This document shows positions 33,023-44,412 of a stretch of DNA of 64,000 nucleotides, piece by piece. This DNA is from Bradyrhizobium sp. Rc3b (GTDB lineage Bacteria > Pseudomonadota > Alphaproteobacteria > Rhizobiales > Xanthobacteraceae). Both the position numbers and the translations under genes were made by a program. Location: the NCBI RefSeq assembly GCF_900114915.1, contig NZ_FOUS01000006.1:310001-374000 (forward strand), in the 5' to 3' direction. A model generated the notes under the pieces. The model searched no databases, was not told the origin of the DNA, and was given only the letters and a program-made list of their open reading frames with translations. The first letter of the stretch is position 1; each line of letters begins with the position of its first letter.

Positions 33023-34894
33023 ATGACCTCCGTGACTGACGACCTGCCGCTGGCGGCCGATTTTCCCAAGACGACCGTCGAGGATTGGCGCAAGCTGGTC
33101 GACGGCGTTCTGAAGGGCGCGCCGTTCGAGAAGCTGGTCGGCAAGACCTATGACGGCCTCAAGATCGATCCGCTCTATCCGCGCGCCAAGGGTGTCGCGC
33201 CCGTCGTGGGTCGACCAGCCGCCGCACCCTGGCAAATCATCCAGCGGATCGACCATCCCGACGCGGCGCTCGCGAATGCACAGGCGTTGCAGGATCTGGA
33301 GAACGGCGCGACCGGGCTCGCGCTGGTGTTCGCCGGCGGCAGCGGCGCTCACGGGTTCGGTCTGGAACCTTCGGCCGAAGCCATCGCAAGAGTCTTGAAG
33401 GACATCCATCTCGATGCCGGCATCGGCCTCGAGCTTCAGATCGGACCGCAATCGCGGATGGCCGCGATCCATGTCGCGGAATATGTGAAGAGCAGCGGCC
33501 TCGATCCCGCCGCCTGCAACATCCGCTTCGGGCTCGATCCGCTCGCGGCGGGCGCGGTGTGGGGCCACAGTCCCTATACCTGGGAGGAGATCGCCCCTGC
33601 CGTCACCGGCGCGATCAAGGGCCTCGCCGGGCTCGGCTTCAAGGGACCGTTCGCGTCCGCCGACGGACGCGTGATCCACGATGCCGGCGGCTCCGAGGTG
33701 CAGGAGCTTGCCTTCGTGCTCGCCTGCGGCGTCGCTTATCTGCGCGCGATCGAAGGCGCCGGCATTCCGCTCGAAGCCGCGCAAGGCATGGTCTATGCGC
33801 GGCTCGCCGCGGATGCCGACCAGTTCCTGACCATGGCGAAATTCCGCGCGCTGCGGCTGTTGTGGGCGCGCATCGAGACAGCGTGCGGGCTCACGCCCAA
33901 ACCGCTGTTCATCGCCGCCGACACGGCCTGGCGCATGCTGACGCAGCGCGACCCTTACGTGAACATGCTGCGCGCGACCATCGCGACATTCGCGGCGGGG
34001 CTGGCCGGCGCCAACGCGATCACCGTGCTGCCGCATACGCTGGCCCTCGGCCTGCCCGATCCGTTCGCGCGCCGCGTGGCGCGCAATACGCAGCTCATGC
34101 TGCTGGAAGAGAGCAACCTCGCCAAGGTCTCTGATCCCGCGGCCGGGGCAGGCGGCATCGAGACGCTGACCACGCAGCTTTGTGAGGCGGCCTGGACCCT
34201 ATTCCAGGAGAGCGAGACAGCCGGCGGTGCGTTTGCCGCGCTTCAGCAAGGCCTGTTTCAGGGCAAGGTCGCGGCCGCGCGAAAAGCGCGTGACGCCAAC
34301 ATCGCAAAGCGTCGCGACGTGCTGACCGGCGCCAGCGAGTTTCCGAACCTGCACGAGAGCGAGACCGCGGTGCTGAAAGCGACGCCGGTCGAGCTGGCAC
34401 CGTACGGCGAGCAGAAATACAAGTTCGATCCGCTGCCGCCGATCCGGCTGGCGGAACCGTTCGAGGCGCTGCGTGACAAATCCGACGCGGCGCTGAAGGC
34501 GCGGGGCTCCCGGCCGAAAGTGTTCCTGGCCAATCTCGGCACGGCCGCCGATTTCACGGCGCGCGCGACCTTTGCCAAGAGCTTCTTCGAAGCCGGCGGC
34601 ATCGAAGCCCTCGATAGCGAGGGCTTTGCCGATGCGGCCAAGGTGGTGGCAGCGTTCAAGGCCTCGGGCGCCGAGCTTGCCTGTCTTTGTTCCAGCGACA
34701 AGGTCTATGCGGAACACGCCGAAGCTGCAGCGAAGGCCCTGCAAACGGCCGGCGGGCGACATATCTATCTGGCAGGCCGCCCGAGCGAGACCGAGGCGGC
34801 GCTGCGGGCCGCTGGCGTCACGGGTTTTGTCTTCGCCGGAGGCGATGCGCTTGCCACGCTACAAGACGCCTATCGACGGATGGAACAGAAATGA
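33023..34894 (+). CDS. mutA: Methylmalonyl-CoA mutase, small (beta) subunit
   Basis: A 623-residue small subunit of adenosylcobalamin-dependent methylmalonyl-CoA mutase, which interconverts methylmalonyl-CoA and succinyl-CoA for propionate use. The barrel part has VEDWRKLVDGVLKGAPFEKL, YDGLKIDPLYPR and NTQLMLLEESNLAKVSDPAAGAGGIETLT. The C-terminal Rossmann-like domain (about 490-620) lacks the cobalamin His motif: the corresponding stretch reads VFLANLGTAADFTARA, without DGHDRG, as expected for a non-catalytic subunit. The GFA gene overlaps its stop by four bases. It lies 81 bases after folK and may be on the same transcript. Confidence 0.94.
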   Translation: MTSVTDDLPLAADFPKTTVEDWRKLVDGVLKGAPFEKLVGKTYDGLKIDPLYPRAKGVAPVVGRPAAAPWQIIQRIDHPDAALANAQALQDLENGATGLALVFAGGSGAHGFGLEPSAEAIARVLKDIHLDAGIGLELQIGPQSRMAAIHVAEYVKSSGLDPAACNIRFGLDPLAAGAVWGHSPYTWEEIAPAVTGAIKGLAGLGFKGPFASADGRVIHDAGGSEVQELAFVLACGVAYLRAIEGAGIPLEAAQGMVYARLAADADQFLTMAKFRALRLLWARIETACGLTPKPLFIAADTAWRMLTQRDPYVNMLRATIATFAAGLAGANAITVLPHTLALGLPDPFARRVARNTQLMLLEESNLAKVSDPAAGAGGIETLTTQLCEAAWTLFQESETAGGAFAALQQGLFQGKVAAARKARDANIAKRRDVLTGASEFPNLHESETAVLKATPVELAPYGEQKYKFDPLPPIRLAEPFEALRDKSDAALKARGSRPKVFLANLGTAADFTARATFAKSFFEAGGIEALDSEGFADAAKVVAAFKASGAELACLCSSDKVYAEHAEAAAKALQTAGGRHIYLAGRPSETEAALRAAGVTGFVFAGGDALATLQDAYRRMEQK

Positions 34895-35355
34895 CCGAAC
34901 CAGGCAAACCAGTTCTCACCGGCGGCTGCCAATGCGGGGCCGTGCGCTTTGGCGTCACGACGGCGCCAACCAGGATTTCGATCTGCCACTGCCGCATGTG
35001 CCAGAAGGCAGCCGGCGCGCCGTTCGCGTCTTTTGCCGACATCAACAAGACGGACTTTGCCTGGACCAAGGGGCAGCCGTCGTTCTTCCGCTCCTCCACC
35101 ATCGCCGAACGCGGCTTTTGCGCCGGTTGCGGCACGCCGCTGAGCTTCGGCCGCATCGGCGGCGACCGGATCGAGATCATGACCGGCGCGTTCGACCGTC
35201 CTGACCAGATCATTCCGACACGACAGTTCGGCACCGAATCCCGCCTCGGCTGGGTGGTGGGCATCGCCAATCTGCCGAGCCAGACCACGCAACAGAATTA
35301 CGGACCGGAGAAGATGGCGACGATCGTCAGCCATCAGCATCCGGATCATGATTGA
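34891..35355 (+). CDS. GFA family protein (glutathione-dependent formaldehyde-activating enzyme fold)
   Basis: A 154-residue GFA/Gfa-like zinc protein. The cysteine ligands are GGCQCGAVRF (about 11-20), ICHCRMCQKAAGAPF (structural and second site) and GFCAGCGTPLSF. Gfa itself was described as accelerating glutathione-formaldehyde adduct formation, but most members are uncharacterised. The ATG overlaps mutA's stop (ATGA), so it is translationally coupled to a mutase subunit, which is unusual. A longer frame from 34687 inside mutA was rejected. Confidence 0.92.
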   Translation: MTEPGKPVLTGGCQCGAVRFGVTTAPTRISICHCRMCQKAAGAPFASFADINKTDFAWTKGQPSFFRSSTIAERGFCAGCGTPLSFGRIGGDRIEIMTGAFDRPDQIIPTRQFGTESRLGWVVGIANLPSQTTQQNYGPEKMATIVSHQHPDHD

Positions 35356-35385
35356 GGCAAAGATGCAGACAATCTTGCGAATGTC

Positions 35386-35813
35386 ATGACAGGTCAGTTC
35401 AAGGACAGCATGCGCGCAACTGAAACTTCTGGAATGATGGGTCTCGGCGCGATCGCTACGGTAATGGCAGCGCTGACCGGGACGATGTTCGGCGTCATCG
35501 TGAGTTTCCCGTTCTCGCTGATCGCGGTGATCATCTTTCCGATCCTGCTGATTGCTCTCGTACTGGCGGCGGTGCTGGCTGCCCCAGTCACGCTAGGGCT
35601 GTTTCCGCTGGCCTATCCGTTCCTGAGGGGCCGGCCGATGCTGGCGCAGCTCGCGTTTCCGCTGATCGGCGCGGCCGGCGGGGCCGTCATCACTTGGCTC
35701 TGGATTGCGCTGGGCGTATTGCCCAATCAGCCGCATTCCCTTGAGCTTTATTCTGCTATCGGCATGATATCTGGACTGGTCGCCGGAGCGTTCTTCGGGC
35801 GAGGATTGCACGC

Positions 35814-35817
<4 letters not shown>
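35386..35817 (+). CDS. Small polytopic membrane protein
   Basis: A 143-residue protein with four predicted membrane helices (about 20-45, 47-75, 85-108 and 120-140; AVIIFPILLIALVLAAVLAAPVTLGLFPLAYPFLRGR and GAAGGAVITWLWIALGV). No recognised family. Its stop overlaps the mutB start (ATGA), so the two are coupled. It may be an accidental passenger of the mutase operon or a membrane partner, and no functional evidence exists in the sequence. Confidence 0.8.
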
Positions 35818-37970
<2,153 letters not shown>

Positions 37971-38008
37971 CTTCGCCGTCTATTTCCCGACAAGAAGGAA
38001 TTTGCGTG

Positions 38009-38797
38009 ATGTTTTTCGCGCCAATGTTCATGCGCGCGCTCGGCGTCGCCACGGTTTGCAGCGCGCTGTTCGGTCCCGCCCACGCCGCCGACCCCAAGCC
38101 CGACGCCGCCGTCAAGACCAAGAGCATCGAGGCGCGCATGTTCCTCGACGACAGGATCAAGGCGGATACGGCGCTGGCGGCGGATTGCGTCGCGGAGGGC
38201 AAAAAATGGCTCGACAAGAATGCCGCCGAAGCTGCCGCCGCGCGCAAAGCCGATCCGCAGTCCTCTAGGGAAGGCGGCTGGGACTTCGAGCGCAAATACG
38301 AGATCCGCTCGGTGATCGCCGACCGCTACATCAGCGTGCTGCGCAACGACTACATGAACACCCGCGGCGCGCATCCCAACTCGGACGTGAACACGATCCT
38401 GTGGGACAAGTCCGAGGGCAAGCGCATCTCGATCCGCCCATTCTTCACCGGGACTGCCGATAACGGGGGGACGATGAAGGTGATGGTGAAGGCCGTGATC
38501 GCCTCGCTCCGCACCGAGAAAACGAAGCGCGGCACCAGCCAGACCGCGACCGACGAATGGTTCAAGGGCGTCGCGCCGAGCCTGCTCAAGATCGGCGCGG
38601 TGACGCTCGCGCCGTCAACCGAGGTCGGCAAGAGCTCCGGCCTCACCTTCCACTATCCGCCCTACGCCGTCGGCCCCTACGCCGAAGGCGAGTATGTCGC
38701 CTTCGTGCCGTGGGAGACGCTGAAGCCGTATCTCACCGCGGAAGGCGCGCGCATCTTCGGCGGCGCGCGGCCGAAGGGCGACGCCGGGGAGCCGTGA
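38009..38797 (+). CDS. DUF3298/DUF4163-type exported protein
   Basis: A 262-residue protein with a cleavable signal (FMRALGVATVCSALFGPAHA/ADPK, cut near residue 28). The body has a DUF4163-like region (VIADRYISVLRNDYMNTRGAHPNSDVNTILWDKSEGKRIS) and a DUF3298-like C-terminus (GLTFHYPPYAVGPYAEGEYVAFVPWETLKPYLTAEGARI). Probably periplasmic; no enzymatic function known. GAAGGA at about 37994 suits the ATG at 38009 or a GTG at 38006. It follows mutB by about 35 bases. Confidence 0.82.
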   Translation: MFFAPMFMRALGVATVCSALFGPAHAADPKPDAAVKTKSIEARMFLDDRIKADTALAADCVAEGKKWLDKNAAEAAAARKADPQSSREGGWDFERKYEIRSVIADRYISVLRNDYMNTRGAHPNSDVNTILWDKSEGKRISIRPFFTGTADNGGTMKVMVKAVIASLRTEKTKRGTSQTATDEWFKGVAPSLLKIGAVTLAPSTEVGKSSGLTFHYPPYAVGPYAEGEYVAFVPWETLKPYLTAEGARIFGGARPKGDAGEP

Positions 38798-38804
38798 GCG
38801 GTCG

Positions 38805-39272
38805 CTAACTGGACCGCGCCAGCGTCCGCGCAAGTGAGTCCGTCCAATCGGGAATCCAGGATGCGAATAGCGCCTGCCAGCGAGCAGCATCGGCCGGCTC
38901 GGTATCGAGAGCCACCGACCATTCGATGAGGGTGCGATCGCCCTCGATGATCGGGCGCAGGTGCATGGTGCCTTGATAGCGTGTCGGCGCCGGCGTCTGG
39001 CTTCCGTCATCTTGCGGATACGGCAGCGCGTCGAGACCGGCATAGGTCAGGGTGTGCTGCCGATCCGAGTGATCGACCAGGCGCTGACGGATCCAGTTTC
39101 CGAGATGGCAGAAGCGCCTGATCGCGCCGACTTCATCCCCGCGCTTGTCGTCTTCGATCTCGCTCTCGCTCACGCCGTCGATGTAAGCGGGATAGTTGTT
39201 GAAATCGCGGATCAGCGACCAGACTTCGTCCAGCGGGCGGTCCAGCACGGCGCTATAATAGGCTTGGGTCAT
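38805..39272 (-). CDS. SRPBCC family protein (START/PYR-like)
   Basis: A 155-residue SRPBCC-fold protein: MTQAYYSAVLDRPLDEVWSLIRDFNNYPAYIDGV at the N-terminus, GDEVGAIRRFCHLGNWIRQRLV in the middle and a C-terminal long helix (WIPDWTDSLARTLARS). The fold binds hydrophobic ligands. A family member's ligand cannot be predicted. The ATG at 39272 is taken rather than an upstream frame extension to 39383. It converges on the DUF3298-like gene with a 7-base gap. Confidence 0.87.
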   Translation of the reverse strand: MTQAYYSAVLDRPLDEVWSLIRDFNNYPAYIDGVSESEIEDDKRGDEVGAIRRFCHLGNWIRQRLVDHSDRQHTLTYAGLDALPYPQDDGSQTPAPTRYQGTMHLRPIIEGDRTLIEWSVALDTEPADAARWQALFASWIPDWTDSLARTLARSS

Positions 39273-39488
39273 CGGTGGCTTGCCTTTGGCTTTCGTTACG
39301 CGCAGAGGTTGGCGAATTGCGCTAGCAAAACCCACCCGATTTCCGACCGCCCATCCGATGGGCATCATGGTTTCACACAACATGGCGATCTCGTTGGTAG
39401 CGCTACCTTGCGGCGGTGCTGCAAAGCCGACTAGAATGGCACATTGAGAAGAGCACCCGACGTCACGGGCGCCGCTGGGAGAGATTCA

Positions 39489-40481
39489 ATGTCCAAGATT
39501 TCGCGCCGCACCTTTGCGGCTTCGACCGCCGCCGTTGCCGCGTCCGCCGCTTTCGGCTTCAAGCCCGCACGCGCACAAGCCTATCCGGCCCGGCCGGTCA
39601 CCGTGATCGTGCCATGGGGCGCAGGCGGCGGAACCGACGCGACCGCGCGCATTGTCGCAGCGCTTCTGGAAAAGGACCTCGGCCAGCCCTTCAACGTGGT
39701 CAACCGCACCGGCGGCTCCGGCGTGGTCGGCCATAGCGCGATCGCGACCGCACAGCCCGACGGCTACACCATCGGCATGCTGACCGTCGAAATCTCGATG
39801 ATGCACTGGCAGGGCCTCACCGAGCTGACGCCGAAGAGCTACACGCCGCTGGCGCTGATGAACGAGGATCCCCCGGGCATCCAGGTCTCCTCCTCCTCCC
39901 CTTACAAGACGGTCAAGGAGCTGGCCGACGCGATCAAGGCGGCGCCTCCCGGCAAGTTCAAGGCCTCCGGCACCGGCCAGGGCGGCATCTGGCATCTGGC
40001 GCTGGTCGGCTGGATGCAGGCGATGGGCCTGCCCGCCAACCAGGTCGCCTGGGTGCCGTCGAACGGCGCGGCCCCTGCGATGCAGGATCTCGCCGCCGGC
40101 GGCCTCGACCTCACCACCTGCTCGGTGCCGGAGGCGCGCGCCATCATCGAGGCCGGCAAGGCCAGGAGCCTCGCCATCATGGCGCCCGCGCGCAACCCGA
40201 TCTTCAAGGACGTGCCGACGCTGAAGGAAGCGATGGGCATCGATTATGCGACCGGCGCCTGGCGCGGCATCGGCGCCCCGAAGAACCTGCCGCCGGAGAT
40301 CGCAACCAAGCTCACCGCGGCGCTGAAGAAGGTCTACGAGTCCGCCGAGTTCAAGGACTTCATGAGCAATCGCGGCTTCGGCACCGTGTGGGGCGATGCC
40401 GGCCAGTTCGCAGGCTTCATGGACAAGGGCGACGCCCAGATGGGTGAAGCGATGAAAGCGGCGGGCTTGAGCAAGGCGTGA
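39489..40481 (+). CDS. tctC: Tripartite tricarboxylate transporter substrate-binding protein (TctC)
   Basis: A 330-residue periplasmic binding protein. The N-terminus ISRRTFAASTAAVAAS has a twin-arginine pattern, cleaved near ARAQAYPAR. Family motifs: YPARPVTVIVPWGAGGGTDATARIVAA, NVVNRTGGSGVVGHSAIA and PDGYTIG, then LGAPKN-like GAPKNLPPEIATKLTAALKKV near the C-terminus. It delivers a di- or tricarboxylate to the TctBA permease. It is followed by a 228-base gap with a palindromic repeat, then tctB and tctA. Confidence 0.93.
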   Translation: MSKISRRTFAASTAAVAASAAFGFKPARAQAYPARPVTVIVPWGAGGGTDATARIVAALLEKDLGQPFNVVNRTGGSGVVGHSAIATAQPDGYTIGMLTVEISMMHWQGLTELTPKSYTPLALMNEDPPGIQVSSSSPYKTVKELADAIKAAPPGKFKASGTGQGGIWHLALVGWMQAMGLPANQVAWVPSNGAAPAMQDLAAGGLDLTTCSVPEARAIIEAGKARSLAIMAPARNPIFKDVPTLKEAMGIDYATGAWRGIGAPKNLPPEIATKLTAALKKVYESAEFKDFMSNRGFGTVWGDAGQFAGFMDKGDAQMGEAMKAAGLSKA

Positions 40482-40540
40482 CCTTTCACAGCTCTCGCGT
40501 GAGATGACTTTGGCTGACGTGGTTGGTTCGCTCACTGCAT

Positions 40541-40682
40541 CACCTCTCCCCGCGTGCGGGGAGAGGTCGAATTCGAGCTTTGCTCGAATTCGGGTGAGGG
40601 GGACTCTCCACGCCTCCAACTCTCACCTCGCCCGCGGCGAGCCCCCCTCACCCCAACCCTTTCCCCGCAAGCGGGGAGAGGG
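40541..40682. repeat. Palindromic repeat, family D (CCTCTCCCCGC type)
   Basis: Nested inverted repeats: ACCTCTCCCCGCGTGCGGGGAGAGGT (40542-40567), a second hairpin of CGAATTCGAGC / GCTCGAATTCG (40568-40592), and outer arms GGTGAGGGGG against CCCCCTCACC around 40594-40652, ending with CCCCGCAAGCGGGG (40663-40676). It lies between tctC and tctB and could lower expression of the permease genes relative to tctC. Confidence 0.8.
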
Positions 40683-40709
40683 AGCGCACCTCCTGTAGGA
40701 CTCCTCCCC

Positions 40710-41201
40710 ATGCGTCTTCCCGACTCCGTCACGGGATCGTTTCTCGTCGTCCTCGGCGCGGCTGCCGCCTATGGCGGCTACATCCTGCCGCCGGTGCCGG
40801 GTCAGCCGGTCGGCCCCAACGTGTTTCCGCTCGTGATCGGCAGCGGCCTTGCGCTGTGCGGGCTCGCGATCGTGTTCGGGATCGGCCACTCCTTCGAGGA
40901 GGAGGAAGAGCTGATCCCGCTGGAGGACGGCCAGGCGGCCGCTCCTCCGCCGCAGGGCAAGCTCTACGGCCTGCGCGCTTTGCTGCCGCCAGCGCTGCTG
41001 CTGTTTTACGTCGCCGCGGCCGACCGGCTCGGCTTCATCATCACCGCGGCGATCATGGTCTACGTGACCTCGACCGCGCTCGGTGCGAAGTGGAAGCTGG
41101 CGCTGCCGCTCGCCGCGCTGTCGCCGTTCGCCATCCACCTCATCTTCGGCAAGCTGCTCCGCGTGCCGCTGCCCGCCGGCCTGCTGCCGACGCCCTGGTA
41201 A
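40710..41201 (+). CDS. tctB: Tripartite tricarboxylate transporter small permease subunit (TctB)
   Basis: A 163-residue protein with four predicted helices (about 8-28, 35-58, 87-107 and 112-150). VGPNVFPLVIGSGLALCGL is typical of TctB. The acidic loop EEEEELIPLEDGQ lies between helices two and three. It forms the membrane complex with TctA. The ATG at 40710 is the first in a region free of the upstream repeat; the frame upstream translates the repeat and was rejected. The tctA start is 4 bases after its stop. Confidence 0.9.
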   Translation: MRLPDSVTGSFLVVLGAAAAYGGYILPPVPGQPVGPNVFPLVIGSGLALCGLAIVFGIGHSFEEEEELIPLEDGQAAAPPPQGKLYGLRALLPPALLLFYVAAADRLGFIITAAIMVYVTSTALGAKWKLALPLAALSPFAIHLIFGKLLRVPLPAGLLPTPW

Positions 41202-41205
41202 TCCC

Positions 41206-42717
41206 ATGCTGAAGACCTTGCTTGACGCATTCGCGCTGATCTCCACCTGGGAGGTCATCATTTCGATGTTCGCGGCCTCCGTGTACGGGCTCGTGATCGG
41301 CTCGCTGCCGGGCCTGTCGGCGACGATGGCAACCGCCCTGCTCGTCCCCGTCACCTTCTACCTCTCGCCGATCGCGGCGATCGCGACCATCGTCGCGGCG
41401 TCCTCGATGGCGATCTTCTCCGGCGACATTCCCGGCGCGCTCTTGCGCATTCCCGGCACGCCCGCCTCCGCGGCTTACGCGGACGAAGCTTACGCCATGA
41501 CGCGTAAGGGCCAGGCCGAGCTCGCACTCGGAGCCGGCGTCTGGTTCTCCGCCGTCGGCGGCATCGCCGGCGTGCTGTCGCTGATGATCCTGGCGCCGCC
41601 GCTTGCCGAGATCGCGCTGTCATTCTCGACCTTCGAATATTTCTGGCTGGCGCTGCTCGGCCTGATGTGCGCCACCTTGGTGGCGCGCTCCTCCCCGGTG
41701 AAGGCGATCGCCGGCATGTTCCTCGGCCTGCTGGTTTCCTGCATCGGCATCGAAAATCCCGGCGGCGTGCCGCGCTTCACCTTCGGCCTCACCGATCTGT
41801 TCGGCGGCATCGAGCCGATCCCGGCGCTGGTCGGCGTGTTTGCGGTGGCGCAGGTGATGCGCGCGATGCTGACGCCGGAACCGCCGCCGCTGCCGCGGCG
41901 AAAATTCGGAAGCATCATGGCCGGACAGTGGAGGCTGACCAAGCTGTATCACTGGCAGATGACGCGCGGGAACATCGTCGGCATCATCATCGGCGTGTTG
42001 CCGGGCGCCGGTGCCGACATGGCCGCCTGGGTCTCCTACGCGATGTCGAAGCGCTTCTCCAAGGAGCCGGAAAAATTCGGCACCGGCCATGTCGAGGGCC
42101 TGGTCGAGGCCGGCGCCAGCAACAATGCCAGCATCGCCTCGGGCTGGGTGCCCTCGCTGCTGTTCGGCATCCCCGGCGACACCATCGCCGCGATCGCGAT
42201 CGGCGTGCTCTACATGAAGGGCCTCAATCCCGGCCCGACGCTGTTCACCGAGAAGGCGTCGAGCATGTACGCGATCTATCTGATGTTCATCATCGCGAAC
42301 ATCATGATGATCCCGCTCGGTATCGCCATGATCCGGGTTGCCGCCTACATCCTGCTGGCCCCGCGCTCCGCCATCATGCCGATCATCATGCTGTGCTGCG
42401 CCGTCGGCTCGTTCGCGATCGGCAACAACATGTTCGGCGTCGTCACCGTCGCCGCCTTCGGCGTGATCGGCTACGTCATGGAGGCGAACGGCTATCCCGT
42501 CGCTGCGATGGTGCTCGGCATCGTCATGGGCACCATGGTCGAGCAGGCCTTCGTGACCTCGCTGATCAAGTCGGACGGCAGTATCCTGCCGTTCTTCGAG
42601 CGCCCGGTCGCAGCGATCCTCGCCGCGATGGCGATCGGCGCGCTGCTGTGGCCGGTGATGGTGTGGGTCTGGCGCAAGGTAAAACAGCCGCAAGCCGCGG
42701 CAGCCACGAGCCGGTGA
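41206..42717 (+). CDS. tctA: Tripartite tricarboxylate transporter large permease subunit (TctA)
   Basis: A 503-residue membrane protein with about 10-12 helices. TctA hallmarks: GLVIGSLPGLSATMATALLVPVTF, DIPGALLRIPGTPASAAYA, GVLPGAGADMAAWVSYAMSKRF and NNASIASGWVPSLLFGIPGDTIAAIAIGVL. It moves the carboxylate with ions using the TctC-bound substrate. The start at 41206 follows the tctB stop; a longer frame overlapping tctB was rejected. It completes the tctCBA set. Confidence 0.95.
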   Translation: MLKTLLDAFALISTWEVIISMFAASVYGLVIGSLPGLSATMATALLVPVTFYLSPIAAIATIVAASSMAIFSGDIPGALLRIPGTPASAAYADEAYAMTRKGQAELALGAGVWFSAVGGIAGVLSLMILAPPLAEIALSFSTFEYFWLALLGLMCATLVARSSPVKAIAGMFLGLLVSCIGIENPGGVPRFTFGLTDLFGGIEPIPALVGVFAVAQVMRAMLTPEPPPLPRRKFGSIMAGQWRLTKLYHWQMTRGNIVGIIIGVLPGAGADMAAWVSYAMSKRFSKEPEKFGTGHVEGLVEAGASNNASIASGWVPSLLFGIPGDTIAAIAIGVLYMKGLNPGPTLFTEKASSMYAIYLMFIIANIMMIPLGIAMIRVAAYILLAPRSAIMPIIMLCCAVGSFAIGNNMFGVVTVAAFGVIGYVMEANGYPVAAMVLGIVMGTMVEQAFVTSLIKSDGSILPFFERPVAAILAAMAIGALLWPVMVWVWRKVKQPQAAAATSR

Positions 42718-42769
42718 TATCGGGCGGGCGGGCCTCGCCTGCCCCGCCTCGGCATTGTAAAGCAGGGGC

Positions 42770-43759
42770 ATGACTGAGAAGAAGCCCTCGCTCGACATCA
42801 AGACCCTCGCCAAGGAGCTCCGCGGCGGCAGCCGCGCGGCGCTGGCGCGGGCCATCACGCTGGTGGAGAGCCGGCGCGCCGACCATCAGGCGCTGGCGCG
42901 GGAGCTGGTGCAGAGGCTTCTGCCGGAGACCGGCAAGGCGTTCCGCGTTGGCATCACGGGATCGCCCGGCGTCGGCAAGTCCACCACCATCGATGTGCTC
43001 GGGACCTATCTGATCGAGCAGGGCCACAAGGTCGCGGTGCTCGCGGTCGATCCGTCCTCGGCTCGCAGTGGCGGCTCGATCCTCGGCGACAAGACCCGGA
43101 TGGCGCGGCTGTCGGCCTCGGACGATGCCTTCATCCGCCCGTCGCCGTCCTCGGGCACGCTCGGCGGCGTCGCCGCGAAAACGCGCGAGGCGATGCTGTT
43201 ATGCGAGGCTGCCGGCTTCGGCGTCGTGCTGGTGGAAACCGTCGGCATAGGACAGTCCGAGACCGCGGTCTGCGACATGACCGATTTCTTCCTCGCGCTG
43301 ATGCTGCCGGGCGGCGGCGACGAATTGCAGGGCATCAAGAAGGGCCTTGTCGAGCTCGCCGACATGATCGCGATCAACAAGGCCGATGGCGACAATCTCA
43401 AGCGCGCCAACATCACCGCTGCCGATTATCGCGGCGCGCTGCATATCCTCAGCCCCAGGTCCGAGCATTGGCACCCACCCGTCGTCACCTATTCGGCGCT
43501 GGCCGGCACCGGCATCACCGACCTCTGGCAGAAGGTTTTAGACCATCGCAAGGCGATGAATGCGTCCGGCGATTTCGCCGCGCGGCGGCGCGACCAGCAG
43601 GTGAAATGGATGTGGTCGATGCTGGAGCAGCGCATGCTGGCGCGGCTGCGCAGCGAGGCCTCGGTTCGCACCAAGGTCCGGAAGATCGAGACCGAGGTCG
43701 CCGAGGGCCATCTCACGCCGGCCCTCGCCGCCGAGCAGATCTTGGAGTTGCTGAAATGA
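42770..43759 (+). CDS. meaB: Methylmalonyl-CoA mutase-associated GTPase MeaB
   Basis: A 329-residue G3E-family GTPase. Walker A is GSPGVGKST (64-72), with VDPSSARSGGSILGDKTRM and VETVGIGQSETAV (Walker B region) and the base-specificity motif NKADGDN. MeaB proofreads and protects the cobalamin in methylmalonyl-CoA mutase, so it serves the mutase encoded about 5 kb upstream. Its stop is overlapped by the pyroglutamyl peptidase start (ATGA). Confidence 0.96.
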   Translation: MTEKKPSLDIKTLAKELRGGSRAALARAITLVESRRADHQALARELVQRLLPETGKAFRVGITGSPGVGKSTTIDVLGTYLIEQGHKVAVLAVDPSSARSGGSILGDKTRMARLSASDDAFIRPSPSSGTLGGVAAKTREAMLLCEAAGFGVVLVETVGIGQSETAVCDMTDFFLALMLPGGGDELQGIKKGLVELADMIAINKADGDNLKRANITAADYRGALHILSPRSEHWHPPVVTYSALAGTGITDLWQKVLDHRKAMNASGDFAARRRDQQVKWMWSMLEQRMLARLRSEASVRTKVRKIETEVAEGHLTPALAAEQILELLK

Positions 43760-44412
43760 GCGAAAAGCTCCGCATTCTCCTCTCCGGCTTCGGACCGTTT
43801 CCCGGTGCCCCCTATAACCCGACCCAGCCGCTGGTCGCGCGACTCGCCCAACTGCGCCGTCCGGCACTCGACGATGTCGCGATCTCCAGTCACATCTTCC
43901 CGGTCACCTATGCCGCGGTCGACCGGCAATTGCCTGACGTGCTCGCGAAGGTGAAGCCGGATGCGCTGTTGATGTTCGGCCTCGCCGCGCGCACGCCTTA
44001 CCTGCGGATCGAGACCCGCGCGCGCAACGCCGTCACCATGCTCTGGCCCGATGCCGCCAACACCCGATCGAGCAAGCGGGGCATCGCCGGCCATGCCGAC
44101 GCGATGAATTTCGGTCCGCACACGGCAAGGCTGCTGCGCGCTGCGCGCCTCACCGGCATCGATGCGCGCTCCTCGCGCGATGCCGGCGCCTATCTCTGCA
44201 ACTACCTGAGCTGGCGCGCGATCGAGAACGTGAAGGCGGGCGGCCCGCAGCTCGCGGCGTTCATCCACATTCCCTCGCTCGCACGCAGCGGCGCGGTTCG
44301 GCGCAAGGGTGCGCCGCGGATCACGCTGGAAGAGCTGGTGGATGCGGGGGAAGCGATGCTGATGGAGATGGTGGCGTTGGCGAGGAAGGGGCGGAACACG
44401 CCGGCTTCGTAG
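43756..44412 (+). CDS. pcp: Pyroglutamyl-peptidase I (peptidase C15)
   Basis: A 218-residue cysteine peptidase that removes N-terminal pyroglutamate. LLSGFGPFPGAPYNPT is the N-terminal motif; the catalytic Cys is in GAYLCNYLSWRA and the His in AFIHIPS, with a Glu in YLRIETRARN that corresponds to the third active-site residue. The substrate-binding sequence after the Glu is diverged from classical Pcp, so specificity may differ. It overlaps meaB by four bases. The stop codon lies inside the family B repeat starting at 44408. Confidence 0.88.
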   Translation: MSEKLRILLSGFGPFPGAPYNPTQPLVARLAQLRRPALDDVAISSHIFPVTYAAVDRQLPDVLAKVKPDALLMFGLAARTPYLRIETRARNAVTMLWPDAANTRSSKRGIAGHADAMNFGPHTARLLRAARLTGIDARSSRDAGAYLCNYLSWRAIENVKAGGPQLAAFIHIPSLARSGAVRRKGAPRITLEELVDAGEAMLMEMVALARKGRNTPAS

